Shown here piece after piece: positions 54,261-62,131 of a DNA stretch of 64,000 bases (positions within the stretch are counted from its first letter, which is position 1; the number at the start of each line of letters is the position of its first letter). The position numbers were made by a program, and so were the translations under genes. The notes beneath the pieces are model-generated. The model saw only the letters and a program-made list of their open reading frames with translations. It was not told the origin of the DNA and ran no database searches. Where the stretch lies: NCBI RefSeq assembly GCF_012102745.1, contig NZ_JAAVSY010000007.1, positions 55,172 through 119,171 on the forward strand. The letters run 5' to 3'. The DNA is from Haematospirillum sp. H4485. GTDB lineage: Bacteria; Pseudomonadota; Alphaproteobacteria; Rhodospirillales; Rhodospirillaceae.

Positions 54261-54596
54261 ATGACCGCCCACAGCGCCCCTGCACGCGTAGCCGTCAGAG
54301 AAGTCGTCCCCGTCAGCAAGAAAGTCGTGCCGATTGATCTGCTTGGCGCACTTACTCGTGCCGTCATCGATCAGGACGGATGCACCTGGCTCTATCTCGC
54401 CGACGTCTGCGCGGTAATCTGGGAGACTGCCGAGATTGAAATGACCCCCGAATTCATGCAGTCCGACTATTTCGCCGCCACGCCGGACGGCGCCATGCTG
54501 CTCAGCGGCACGGTCCCGATCGCCATGCACGGCGACGTTATCGGGGTTGTACGGTTCAGTGACGAAGGTCTTGAGTGCTCTCCGGGCCATCTGTGA
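54261..54596 (+). CDS. Antirepressor-like protein (Bro-N-related), first of the array
   Basis: 111 residues. TAGGAGG precedes ATG 54261. The core RAVIDQDGCTWLYLADVCAVI parallels the V-x-x-(I/V)-x-D-x-x-G-x-x-W-x-x-x-x-D-V pattern of phage BRO-N domains. TPDGAMLLSGTVP follows. It lacks the C-terminal DNA-binding or KilAC part, so it may be a stand-alone decoy or regulator. Confidence 0.6.
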   Translation: MTAHSAPARVAVREVVPVSKKVVPIDLLGALTRAVIDQDGCTWLYLADVCAVIWETAEIEMTPEFMQSDYFAATPDGAMLLSGTVPIAMHGDVIGVVRFSDEGLECSPGHL

Positions 54597-54701
54597 TACC
54601 CGGTCAACCGTAGCGGTACCGGGCAGCCCAGCGCAGAGACAAACCACAGGGGCGGACGTTTGAGATCCATCAGGGAACAGGCCATGAATGCAACGCGTAC
54701 C

Positions 54702-54993
54702 CCATTCACAAAAAATATTGACAGGGCGCCATGCTGCCGACACAGTGCGAACGTCGTGGCAAATTCCACGACCGGGTTTCACAGCCCGCACTACAATAGG
54801 CGCCCGGACCGCGCCATCAACAGCGCGGTTTTCCTATGGTCGGGCGCACAGGAGAGCCTTCGGGCTCGCCGTTTTCCTATTGGCGGTACTGTGAATCCTG
54901 TACGTCCGGCCACCAAGTTTCACAGCGCGGTGGCTGGGTTCCGCAACCCGATAAATAGGAGGTTCGCCATGCGCGACCACAGCACCCCTGCGC
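54702..54993 (+). repeat. 292-bp direct repeat, copy A
   Basis: Matches 57142-57433 over its whole length with no net insertion (offset exactly 2440) and about 11 substitutions. It contains TTGACA at 54718, an inner hairpin GTCGTGG/CCACGAC, the C4-type RNA and the first eight codons of the ORF starting at 54969. Confidence 0.92.
54838..54911 (+). ncRNA. C4-type antisense RNA, copy A
   Basis: Closing helix GGTCGGGCG/CGTCCGGCC (nine pairs, two wobbles), second helix ACAGGA/TCCTGT, hairpin GAGCC-TTCG-GGCTC, and hairpin CGCC-loop-GGCG whose loop contains TTTTCCTATT. This is the three-stem layout of phage P1/P7 C4 RNA. The loop CCTATT is complementary to AATAGG at the ribosome-binding site (54952-54961) of the ORF at 54969. 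C4 RNAs block antirepressor translation in this way. Confidence 0.8.
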
Positions 54994-55322
54994 ACGCTTT
55001 CACAAAAACCGTTGTTCCGCTTGCCCTCTCGGGCCACCCCGTCCGTACCATCGTTGATGAAGACGGCGGCACCTGGTTCCAGTTCGCCGACGTATGCTGG
55101 GCTTTGGCGGTGCACGAGCCGTTTGACGAGGCCGCCGAGGCCTTGGGCCCCTGCTATTCCGGCGTCACGCCTGACGGCATCACCCTGATCAGTTCCGAAG
55201 GCCTTGCCTGCCTGATGGCCGATATTGCGGAGAGAAAGGCGGCAGAAAAGAACAAGCGCCGGTCCGCACGGCTTTCCCACTCTGTCGCGGCCACCCCTGA
55301 CAGGGTCCCCGCCTGCGGCTGA
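54969..55322 (+). CDS. Antirepressor-like protein under C4 control
   Basis: 117 residues from ATG 54969 (MRDHSTPAHAF), with AGGAGG upstream. The core VRTIVDEDGGTWFQFADVCWAL is BRO-N-like and is followed by TPDGITLISSEGLACLMADI and a basic tail. The first eight residues are shared with the 57409 gene because both start in the duplicated leader. The frame is also open upstream through the C4 RNA, like Icd/Ash-type leader reading frames, and I treat that part as non-coding. Confidence 0.65.
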   Translation: MRDHSTPAHAFTKTVVPLALSGHPVRTIVDEDGGTWFQFADVCWALAVHEPFDEAAEALGPCYSGVTPDGITLISSEGLACLMADIAERKAAEKNKRRSARLSHSVAATPDRVPACG

Positions 55323-55372
55323 CGCAGCCCGTTTACAGCGACATTCGTCTCCACATGGAGGGGGAGGACAGC

Positions 55373-56068
55373 ATGACCTGCTATCCATTCCACATCGACG
55401 CCTACATGAAGGCGGCTTATCATCTGACCTGGGACGAGGATATAGCCTACAGGCGGCTGCTGGACCTGTATTACACCACCGGCAAGCCTCTTCGACTGGA
55501 CCGCCGCGACCTGTATTGGCGGGTCCGCGCAACTACGCGCAAGCAGAAAGCCGCCGTGGACCGTGTTCTTGAAGAGTTCTTCGTCCAAACGACGGACGGC
55601 TGGCGCCAGCCACGGTGCGACCGCGAGCTTGAGGCCGCACGGCTGCGGCGGGAACGGGCGGAACAAGCGGCAAAGGCACGCTGGAGCCAAAATAAAGAGA
55701 CCGATGCACTACGGCCAGAGGGCAAGCCAGCTCCCGCAGAACCGGCGCCGGGGGCAAAGGTTGCCGCCAAAAAGCCCAGGAAGCCGGAAACCCCGGTGCC
55801 CCCCGATTTCTGGCCCGACGAAACCGGGTGCGAGATTGCGGCGAAACACGGCGTAGACCTGGCGCGGGAGAGCGCGCGGTTTATCAGCTATCACCAGTCA
55901 AAAGACAGCCGTATGCGTGATTGGCAAGCCGCGTGGCGGGGGTGGTGCATGCGGGCGCAGGCGTTTTCGTACCCGGCCCGGGCAGCCCAGCGCGGCACAT
56001 CACGTCACAGCGGCTTTGATGCCTTGGATTATCGAGCGGGGATTAACACCGATGGAACATTCGCCTGA
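55373..56068 (+). CDS. DUF1376-family phage replication protein
   Basis: 231 residues from ATG 55373 with GGGGGAGGA upstream. YPFHIDAYMKAAYHLTWDED and AYRRLLDLYY are the DUF1376 (YdaU) signature. The C-terminal half has a basic Pro/Ala linker and DWQAAWRGWCMRA, typical of helix-turn-helix replication initiators. It overlaps the loader ATPase by 17 bases, a common initiator-loader pair. Confidence 0.9.
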   Translation: MTCYPFHIDAYMKAAYHLTWDEDIAYRRLLDLYYTTGKPLRLDRRDLYWRVRATTRKQKAAVDRVLEEFFVQTTDGWRQPRCDRELEAARLRRERAEQAAKARWSQNKETDALRPEGKPAPAEPAPGAKVAAKKPRKPETPVPPDFWPDETGCEIAAKHGVDLARESARFISYHQSKDSRMRDWQAAWRGWCMRAQAFSYPARAAQRGTSRHSGFDALDYRAGINTDGTFA

Positions 56069-56909
56069 CCTGACCCCTTTGTCTGACCTCACCGCTTTCC
56101 CGGCTCCCACTGCGGCGGCGGAGCACATGCAGACGTGCGACCGCCACGGGGCGTACCGGAATACGGGGGTGCAGCTGCGCGATGAAATCCTGTGGGTCGG
56201 CTGTCCCGGCTGCAATGCCGAGGCAACCGACAGGCGGCGGCGCGAGGCCGAGGAACGACGCCTGTCGGAGTGGCGGCAACAGCGGGCAAAGGCCGAGGAG
56301 GAACGCATGCTTGCGGTTATCCGCGCGGCCCGGATTCCGCTCCGTTTTTCAGGGCGCGGCCTTGAGTGCTTTGAAGCCGCATCTTCGGGCCAGAAGCAGG
56401 CCCTGTCCGTCGCCCGCAACTATGCCGAAGCCTTGATAGAGGGGCGCACGGGTGGACGGGGTCTTGTGTTCTCCGGGCGACCGGGAACCGGGAAAACACA
56501 TCTGGCGGCAGGGATCCTGCAAGCCGTTCTGCCGGGGCGCCGGGGACGCTACATGACGGCGCCCGACCTGATACGGGCTGTTCGGGCAACGTGGCGCCCG
56601 GAATCCCCGGAGCGTGAGGACGAGGTTCTGGAACGCCTCACCGCCTTTGATGTGCTTGTGCTCGACGAAGTTGCGGTCAACAGCGGTACTGAAAATGAGC
56701 AGACCATCCTGTTTGAACTGATCGACCGCCGTTACCGGGCTCTGATGCCAACCGTCCTTGTGACCAACCAAGACCGTGCCGGATTACACCGTGCCCTGGG
56801 CGAACGCAGCTTTGACCGCCTGACCGAAACCGCCCGCTGGGTGGTATTCGATTGGCCAAGCCGCCGCCCCGGCATGCAGGGTCTGACACCGTGCAGGGGA
56901 GTAGCGTGA
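56052..56909 (+). CDS. DnaC-like helicase-loader ATPase
   Basis: 285 residues from ATG 56052. An N-terminal zinc-like stretch (CDRHGAYRN...CPGCNAEA) is followed by an AAA domain: Walker A VFSGRPGTGKTHLA, Walker B VLVLDEVAVNSG and sensor region VLVTNQDRAGL. It should load the host or phage replicative helicase at the site bound by the DUF1376 protein. Confidence 0.9.
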   Translation: MEHSPDLTPLSDLTAFPAPTAAAEHMQTCDRHGAYRNTGVQLRDEILWVGCPGCNAEATDRRRREAEERRLSEWRQQRAKAEEERMLAVIRAARIPLRFSGRGLECFEAASSGQKQALSVARNYAEALIEGRTGGRGLVFSGRPGTGKTHLAAGILQAVLPGRRGRYMTAPDLIRAVRATWRPESPEREDEVLERLTAFDVLVLDEVAVNSGTENEQTILFELIDRRYRALMPTVLVTNQDRAGLHRALGERSFDRLTETARWVVFDWPSRRPGMQGLTPCRGVA

Positions 56910-56968
56910 GATGGAGCGCAGGTTTGACCCCTTGATGGCACAGGCGGAACATGGCACGGTTGCCCCAT

Positions 56969-57042
56969 GGCTGGACGTACGGGGGAGCCTTCGGGCTCGC
57001 CGTTTGCCTTTTGGCGGTAATGCGAAACCTGTACGTCCGGCC
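56969..57042 (+). ncRNA. C4-type antisense RNA, copy C (orphan)
   Basis: The same fold with compensating changes: GGCTGGACG/CGTCCGGCC, TACGGG/CCTGTA, GAGCC-TTCG-GGCTC, and a loop with GCCTTTTG. The downstream part that holds a ribosome-binding site and ORF in copies A and B has diverged, so this copy has no own target. Its loop could pair with AAAAGG in front of the 57409 ORF. Confidence 0.7.
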
Positions 57043-57141
57043 ACCACGCTTCGACTCGCGGTGGTCGGGTTTCAGCGGCAACGACTGGTGAGCACGCTTA
57101 GTACCGTCCCGGATCGCGACGGTATTCCGGGCCACCTGATT

Positions 57142-57433
57142 CCATTCACAAAAAATATTGACAGGGCGCCATGCTGCCGACACAGTGCGAACGTCGTGGC
57201 AAATTCCACGACCGGGTTTCACAGCTCGCACTACAAAAGGCGCCCGAACCGTGCCAATAAAAGCGCGGTTTTCCTATGGTCGGGCGCACAGGAGAGCCTT
57301 CGGGCTCGCCGTTTACCTTTTGGCGGTACTGTGAATCCTGTACGTCCGGCCACCAAGTTTCACAGCGCGGTGGCTGGGTTCCGCAACCCGATCAAAAGGA
57401 GGTTCGCCATGCGCGACCACAGCACCCCTGCGC
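57142..57433 (+). repeat. 292-bp direct repeat, copy B
   Basis: Second copy of 54702-54993. TTGACA lies at 57158. The few substitutions cluster in the segment before the C4 RNA, in the antisense loop and in the matching ribosome-binding site. Confidence 0.92.
57278..57351 (+). ncRNA. C4-type antisense RNA, copy B
   Basis: Same helices as copy A. The loop reads TTTACCTTTTGG instead of TTTTCCTATTGG. The ribosome-binding region before the 57409 ORF reads CAAAAGGAGG instead of AATAGGAGG, so CCTTTTG pairs with CAAAAGG. Loop and target changed together. Confidence 0.8.
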
Positions 57434-57789
57434 GTTTATCCGATCAACTCATTTACACATCCGCCCATATTGGCCGCTCCGTCCGTTGTGTCATGACCCG
57501 GGACGGCGGTCTGTGGTGCTGGCTCTCCGATGTCGTGGAGATTCTGGCGCAGCCCGAGTGGCTTGATAACGCCCGCTGCCTGGTCGAAGACGAAGCGTGG
57601 CTTTCCCTGGCGCGAGCCTGCCAGGGTTCGGCACCGGACGGCGCCAGACTGGTCCACCACGACGGGCTTGAGTGCATTGCGGACGCCTTCTCAAAACTGG
57701 AAGAGGCAAACCGGAAAAAACGGCCCCGGGCACGGGTTCCCGGCTCTGCCGAAAAAACATCCACGTATACATTAGAGGGAGTAGCGTGA
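57409..57789 (+). CDS. Antirepressor-like protein under C4 control, second copy
   Basis: 126 residues from ATG 57409 (MRDHSTPARLSD). After the shared first eight residues it diverges. VRCVMTRDGGLWCWLSDVVEIL is a BRO-N-like core, then APDGARLVHHDGLECIADAF and a basic tail. The stop is two bases before the next antirepressor. Confidence 0.65.
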   Translation: MRDHSTPARLSDQLIYTSAHIGRSVRCVMTRDGGLWCWLSDVVEILAQPEWLDNARCLVEDEAWLSLARACQGSAPDGARLVHHDGLECIADAFSKLEEANRKKRPRARVPGSAEKTSTYTLEGVA

Positions 57790-57790
57790 C

Positions 57791-58165
57791 ATGGGTAACA
57801 TCATTCCATTTTCTTTTGAAGGTCACGGTGTCCGCACCATCGTCGATGAAAGCGGGCAGCCGTGGTTCGTGGCCAAGGATGTTGCAACGCTCCTTGGGTA
57901 TAGCAATACCCGGAAGGCTGTCCGTGATCATTGCAAGGGAGCACGCGATATAGGAAGCAGCTCTGCGTTGGAGGGGGAGCGTTTCGCCCCCCTTCCTCTG
58001 GCTCCACAAACAATCATTATCCCCGAACGCGATGTGTATCGTCTGGTTATGCGGTCACGGCTTCCGGCAGCGGAACGGTTCGAGGATTGGGTTGTCGGTG
58101 AAGTCCTTGGACGCAGGTCCTTGTTCACGCCAGGAAATGATCATCACATCGTAAAAGGGGAGTAA
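57791..58165 (+). CDS. BRO-N domain antirepressor, short form
   Basis: 124 residues. MGNIIPFSFEGHGVRTIVDE, then GQPWFVAKDVATLLGYSNTR and the C-terminal RLPAAERFEDWVVGEVL are the full BRO-N domain. The second, DNA-binding or KilAC half is missing. It shares its first 15 residues with the next gene, so the pair arose by duplication. Confidence 0.85.
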   Translation: MGNIIPFSFEGHGVRTIVDESGQPWFVAKDVATLLGYSNTRKAVRDHCKGARDIGSSSALEGERFAPLPLAPQTIIIPERDVYRLVMRSRLPAAERFEDWVVGEVLGRRSLFTPGNDHHIVKGE

Positions 58166-58171
58166 CACGTT

Positions 58172-58933
58172 ATGGGTAACATCATTCCATTTTCTTTCGA
58201 AGGGCACGGTGTCCGTAGCATCATCGATGAAAACGGGCAGCCGTGGTTTAATGCCTCCGATGTTTGCGACGCCCTGGAGATGGGCAATTCGTCTCAGGTA
58301 ATCAAGTCTCACGTCGATTTGGATGACCTCCAGAAATTGGAGGTCATCGATAACCTTGGGCGTACACAGCGTGCCAATCACGTCAATGAATCCGGCCTGT
58401 ACTCGCTGATCCTAGGCAGCCGCAAGCCTGCGGCAAAGCGGTTCAAGAGGTGGGTAACCAGCGAAGTCCTCCCCTCGATCCGCAAGACCGGGTCGCCGGG
58501 CGCGGACAACGTGCAGTACCTCAACGACCCGATCTGGCTGCGCGGGGCCTTGATCACCTATACAGAGCGAGTCGAGCGTCTGGAACGCCAGGCCAATGAC
58601 AACGCGCCAAAGCTACAGGCCTATGACCTGATCGCCACCAGTAGTGATGGCTCCCTGTCCGTGACGGAGGTCGCCAAGCTGCTGCAACAGCGCCCGCGAG
58701 ACCTGTTCACATGGTTGGCCGTAAACAAGTGGCTGTACCGCCGTGCCGGGGGGCGGTCGTGGCTGGCCTACCAAAGCCGCATCCAGAGCGGATTCATGGA
58801 GCACAAGATAACCGAGGTCACGCAGCCCGACGGCCTGCCGCGCTTCATAGAACAGGCCCGCATCACGCGTCGGGGCTTGTTGCGGCTGGCCCATGCCTTT
58901 GGCGTTGACCTGCCTGAAGCCGCCACCGCCTGA
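58172..58933 (+). CDS. Full-length phage antirepressor (BRO-N plus KilAC-type domain)
   Basis: 253 residues. BRO-N is at about 1-110 (MGNIIPFSFEGHGVRSIIDE, NASDVCDALEMGNSSQVIK, RFKRWVTSEVLPSIRKTG). A coiled linker follows (ALITYTERVERLERQ). The KilAC/ANT domain has SDGSLSVTEVAKLLQQRPRD, NKWLYRRAGG and ARITRRGLLRLA. It could inactivate a repressor to induce lysis. It follows the short form by six bases. Confidence 0.92.
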   Translation: MGNIIPFSFEGHGVRSIIDENGQPWFNASDVCDALEMGNSSQVIKSHVDLDDLQKLEVIDNLGRTQRANHVNESGLYSLILGSRKPAAKRFKRWVTSEVLPSIRKTGSPGADNVQYLNDPIWLRGALITYTERVERLERQANDNAPKLQAYDLIATSSDGSLSVTEVAKLLQQRPRDLFTWLAVNKWLYRRAGGRSWLAYQSRIQSGFMEHKITEVTQPDGLPRFIEQARITRRGLLRLAHAFGVDLPEAATA

Positions 58934-58956
58934 GAGAAAGGACTTAGGCCGTAAAC

Positions 58957-59073
58957 TCATAAATCGGCCAGCAGGGTCGATCCGTCACCCAATTCTCCAT
59001 CCAGCAAGGCCTCGGCCTCGACGCTGTCGTGGATCTGCCCGGCGGTCAGACGCAGGGTGACGGAACGTCCCAT
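58957..59073 (-). CDS. Possible 38-residue ORF or gene remnant
   Basis: The frame from ATG 59073 reads MGRSVTLRLTAGQIHDSVEA and ends DGSTLLADL. The same frame is open upstream into the hipA end (DDLYGVTKESEDDGG) without a start codon. It may be the tail of a lost gene or a small ORF after hipA. Confidence 0.3.
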   Translation of the reverse strand: MGRSVTLRLTAGQIHDSVEAEALLDGELGDGSTLLADL

Positions 59074-59116
59074 GCCGCCATCGTCTTCGCTTTCTTTCGT
59101 GACTCCGTAGAGATCA

Positions 59117-60415
59117 TCACTCGGTTTCAGGAGCTGGTGCCGCCATCAGAATCTTCCGGCAATCGGCGGCTCTTGCGGTGAGGACATCGGAAAGCCGCTG
59201 CAAAATCGCGTTGTCGAGACCGTCGGCTCGGGCCGTCTTGATGACGTCGGCCAGTGCGTCGGGAAGCCGCTCGGCGAGTTCCAGGCAATTCGCGCGCACC
59301 TGCTCCCCACCCAGTCGAACCGATGACGCCAGCTTGTTCCAATGCCGCAGCGAGATATCGTCGAGGAGATATTTGCCCCCGATTTTCATCGCCAGATTGA
59401 GCTTTTTGAAATCGAAGTCATAGGGAAACGTGCTGGCAATGTCGTAGAGCGGTGCGAGACGAGCGCGCCCACCTGCACCGATCAGCACGGAATAGTTCTT
59501 CGCATGAGCATCCGTCCCGCCAATGATCCAGTTGAGCGCGAGTGCCTGAATGAATGTCCAGACATCGTCGATCGGCCGACTGGAATAGGTTCGCAGGAGA
59601 TCGACAATCGGCTGCGCTCCCGGCCCACCTTCATTCTCGTATTTTCTGGTCGGTGGCAGTCCCAGCGCCTGGCACATGTCCTCCTGGTGCAGGCGACGGA
59701 TCGTATCCCCCACGCTCACGCGGTCGTAGCGCTCGACGACGATCGCCACCTCACCCTCGAATACGCAGACTTGCGACGCGGCAGCGGGCAGTCGAAGGGC
59801 CCGTGCTAGAGCGAGGCAGACGTGCTCGTTTTCGGCATGCCCGTCAAAGGCCTCGATCGGCGGTTTGACGATATGGGTGGTAGGGATTCGTCCCGAAGGG
59901 ACTCCCCAGCGGCCATTCTCGAAGAGGAAGGCTGTTTTCGGCTGCGCGCCTGCGAGGCTGAATTGGCCGGAATCGCGCGCAATGCGCCATGCCGCATGGT
60001 CTTTGCGTAAGGTGCGGATGCGCTCTGCTATGTCTTTGTCGTTGAGCCATTCGACTTTCCCGGCAGGCTGCGTGCGAAGGACGTCTGCGCGCTCGGGCTG
60101 AACAATCTGGATGGCGCCGGCGCAGTCTTCGCCGACATGGGCAAGCAGCGCGAACGGATTACGCGGCGAGACCTGGAAGCGCTGCCCCCAGCGGGCCAGG
60201 ATGGCTTCGTTATCGGGGAGAAGGCCCCACAGCCAGGGTTCGATCTTGGCGTGCTCATGCTCGGCGACAACGAGCGGCATGGAAAGCGAGAGCGGATATG
60301 CGTCCGGTGTCTGACGCCAGTCGGCGTCGTAGGCGAGCGTGAGACGCGCGCGCTTGTCCTTACGGATCTCGCCCATGATCCGACCATCGACGATGATCGC
60401 GAGATGATCGGTCAT
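59117..60415 (-). CDS. hipA: HipA-family serine/threonine kinase toxin
   Basis: 432 residues, full length. The N-terminal sub-domain (LPDNEAILARWGQ) is followed by FSLAGAQPKTAF (ATP-loop region), HIVKPP, and the catalytic/metal motifs GGTDAHAKNYSVL and APLYDIAST. HipA phosphorylates glutamyl-tRNA synthetase in E. coli and drives persistence. Its start overlaps the hipB stop (ATGA). It lies within the prophage but reads against the neighbouring antirepressors. Confidence 0.93.
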   Translation of the reverse strand: MTDHLAIIVDGRIMGEIRKDKRARLTLAYDADWRQTPDAYPLSLSMPLVVAEHEHAKIEPWLWGLLPDNEAILARWGQRFQVSPRNPFALLAHVGEDCAGAIQIVQPERADVLRTQPAGKVEWLNDKDIAERIRTLRKDHAAWRIARDSGQFSLAGAQPKTAFLFENGRWGVPSGRIPTTHIVKPPIEAFDGHAENEHVCLALARALRLPAAASQVCVFEGEVAIVVERYDRVSVGDTIRRLHQEDMCQALGLPPTRKYENEGGPGAQPIVDLLRTYSSRPIDDVWTFIQALALNWIIGGTDAHAKNYSVLIGAGGRARLAPLYDIASTFPYDFDFKKLNLAMKIGGKYLLDDISLRHWNKLASSVRLGGEQVRANCLELAERLPDALADVIKTARADGLDNAILQRLSDVLTARAADCRKILMAAPAPETE

Positions 60416-60705
60416 GGGCGGCGTCCCTTCGCGGCATCGACGACGGCGTCGATGTCGATCGGCGCCACGCTACTATCCTTGCGCATGTGGGCATCGCCGT
60501 CGCCATCCACGGCCAGAGCGAGGTCGAGGGCGGCAAGCGTGCGCAAGACGAGCCCCAGCTCCGACCGCGCCTTCCCCTGCTCGATGGCCACAATCCATTG
60601 GCGGCCGACGCCGACGCGGCTGGCCAGATCGGTCTGGTTGAGGCCGAGGCGGCGGCGCTGCTGACGGATGACCAGCCCGAGGTCTAAGGGCGTTCGAATA
60701 TGCAT
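60412..60705 (-). CDS. hipB: HipB antitoxin, XRE-type DNA-binding protein
   Basis: 97 residues from ATG 60705 (MHIRTPLDLGLVIRQQRRRL). The open frame upstream runs through the operator repeats and is rejected. The helix-turn-helix is LGLNQTDLASRVGVGRQWI. The C-terminus VDGDGDAHMRKDSS gives the strand used in operator-bound dimers. It represses hipBA and neutralises HipA. Confidence 0.9.
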   Translation of the reverse strand: MHIRTPLDLGLVIRQQRRRLGLNQTDLASRVGVGRQWIVAIEQGKARSELGLVLRTLAALDLALAVDGDGDAHMRKDSSVAPIDIDAVVDAAKGRRP

Positions 60706-60720
60706 GGCGCTTTGTCCGGT

Positions 60721-60818
60721 TGTCGTCGTTCGCGGACAATATAGCAATGTCGTCATTCGGCGACAAGTCGAAAAGTCGTCGTTCGTGGACATTATAGCAG
60801 TGTCGTCATTCGGCGACA
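60721..60818 (-). promoter_or_regulatory. Four tandem HipB-type operators
   Basis: 18-bp units at 60721-60738, 60748-60765, 60774-60791 and 60801-60818, spaced 27, 26 and 27 bases. Units 2 and 4 are identical (TGTCGTCATTCGGCGACA, a TGTCG/CGACA dyad). Units 1 and 3 are TcGTT variants ending GGACA. ATATAGCA-type AT-rich linkers between them may hold the -10 element. Confidence 0.85.
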
Positions 60819-60978
60819 TTATAGAATAGCTCGGAACGCGGCTTCGTAACACGACAACATTGACCGCCTGTTCTGTTTCGGTAGAACAATCCATTTCGTT
60901 TTTTTGCGCTGGGCGCGACACACAACCATTTTCGTGGCGTCACGAAAATGGTGCCGTCCCGCACGCCATCTCTTTTAT

Positions 60979-61440
60979 TTACGCGCCCGGCACCGTTCTT
61001 GCTCCGAACAGCGTCCTGCCTTCCTCGATAATATGGTCGTTCGGAATGATAGCCGCTCTTTTCCCCGGTATGTAGTTCCGCGCCCATGCGCCGTCTTCTC
61101 TCTGGGTGAAGTCGATCAATCTGGACGGGGGTTGCTTCAGCAGGAAAGCGCAGGCTTGCTCCAGCTCTCTCCCCTCGCGTGTCTCTGCCTCCAGCGGAGC
61201 GGTTCGGTAAAATCCATACCGGACCGGACGGGCACCATACATTTTCAGCGTGCTGTAAAGATCGGGGAGGACAGGCCCGTAGTCCCAAGCCTCGAACGGC
61301 TCAAAAACCAAGGGCCCGCCCGTTCTGGACATGAACGCCATCGAGGCCAGATAGATGATTTTCTGGATGCGCAGGTTGCTGACGCTCCAGTGGCTGGCTT
61401 CACATACCGTTCGGGCCGCTGCATATGTAGAAATAGCCAT
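60979..61440 (-). CDS. Panacea-domain (DUF4065/SocA-like) protein
   Basis: 153 residues from ATG 61440 with GAGGGAGAA upstream. VSNLRIQKIIYLASMAFM, FEPFEAWDYGPVLPDLYSTL and GRTLFGARTV are the Panacea signature. Such proteins act as versatile antitoxins or adaptor-type proteolysis factors. No cognate toxin is clearly adjacent; a phage regulatory role is possible. Confidence 0.85.
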   Translation of the reverse strand: MAISTYAAARTVCEASHWSVSNLRIQKIIYLASMAFMSRTGGPLVFEPFEAWDYGPVLPDLYSTLKMYGARPVRYGFYRTAPLEAETREGRELEQACAFLLKQPPSRLIDFTQREDGAWARNYIPGKRAAIIPNDHIIEEGRTLFGARTVPGA

Positions 61441-61705
61441 GGGTTCTCCCTCCGAACAGCGCCCTGTCCGGGTTAGACATAAGCTGGGGCGCTGGGCAGT
61501 ACCACTGTATAATGTCACGCGGGACAGGTTATCCCCGTCCGGAGGCAAGCCTCTCTCCGGGCTGCTGTTCAAACGCGTCGGAATGATACAGCTTGCAAAA
61601 GGGCATAGTCTGCGACAAGTTTCTGAAACGATCGCCCCCGCTGCGGCGTTGCCGGTCGGGAGCGTGTGAGCAGGCGGTAGATAGCTGGAAGCGGTCAGTG
61701 TCTGC

Positions 61706-62131
61706 GTGATGCCGGGGACTGCATTCGCAGCTATCTACTTGAAAAAATGTACGGAACCCTTTTGCTTGCAAAAATTAACGGGTTCTGAAAGCATACAGGA
61801 GTCTCAAAGTTTGGTTGATGCTATACAATTTGCAGCCCAAATGGGCCGACTGGATTTTGCATCTGCCATGTTGGGTGGCGTCTCCGCCATGTTGGCCGTC
61901 CTCGCCGTTGGCATGGGGCTTGCGGGTATTTTTGGCTACAGGCAGGTCAGTTCGCAGTCTGGAGAAATAGCCGCCAAAACTGCGCGGGAAGAAGCCGCGC
62001 GCGCGGTCGGAGAATATTTGGACAAGAAGCTGCCGGGCATGCTGGATGAACGCCTGAATGTTGTGGAAGAGCCTGTTAATGACGAGGCTGCATATGAACT
62101 CAGTTCCGCTCAGGAAAAGGGGAGAACATAG
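61706..62131 (+). CDS. Prophage single-pass membrane protein
   Basis: 141 residues in the open frame; the true start may be internal. A membrane helix (MLGGVSAMLAVLAVGMGLAGIFGY near 56-78) is followed by a coiled, charged tail (AAKTAREEAARAVGEYLDKK). It ends one base before the ImmA/IrrE-type gene, so the two are probably coupled. Confidence 0.55.
   Translation: MMPGTAFAAIYLKKCTEPFCLQKLTGSESIQESQSLVDAIQFAAQMGRLDFASAMLGGVSAMLAVLAVGMGLAGIFGYRQVSSQSGEIAAKTAREEAARAVGEYLDKKLPGMLDERLNVVEEPVNDEAAYELSSAQEKGRT

Noticed and set aside
54660..54968. Long ORF through the C4 RNA fused to the antirepressor (220 residues)
   Set aside because: The translated part is the structured RNA leader with a better ribosome-binding site and start at 54969. 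Such Icd/Ash-like frames are common through C4 RNAs and not supported here as protein.
56911..57408. ORF running from the loader gene through two C4 copies
   Set aside because: Same reason: it reads through two RNA structures, and the repeat copies differ in ways that fit RNA pairing rather than codons.
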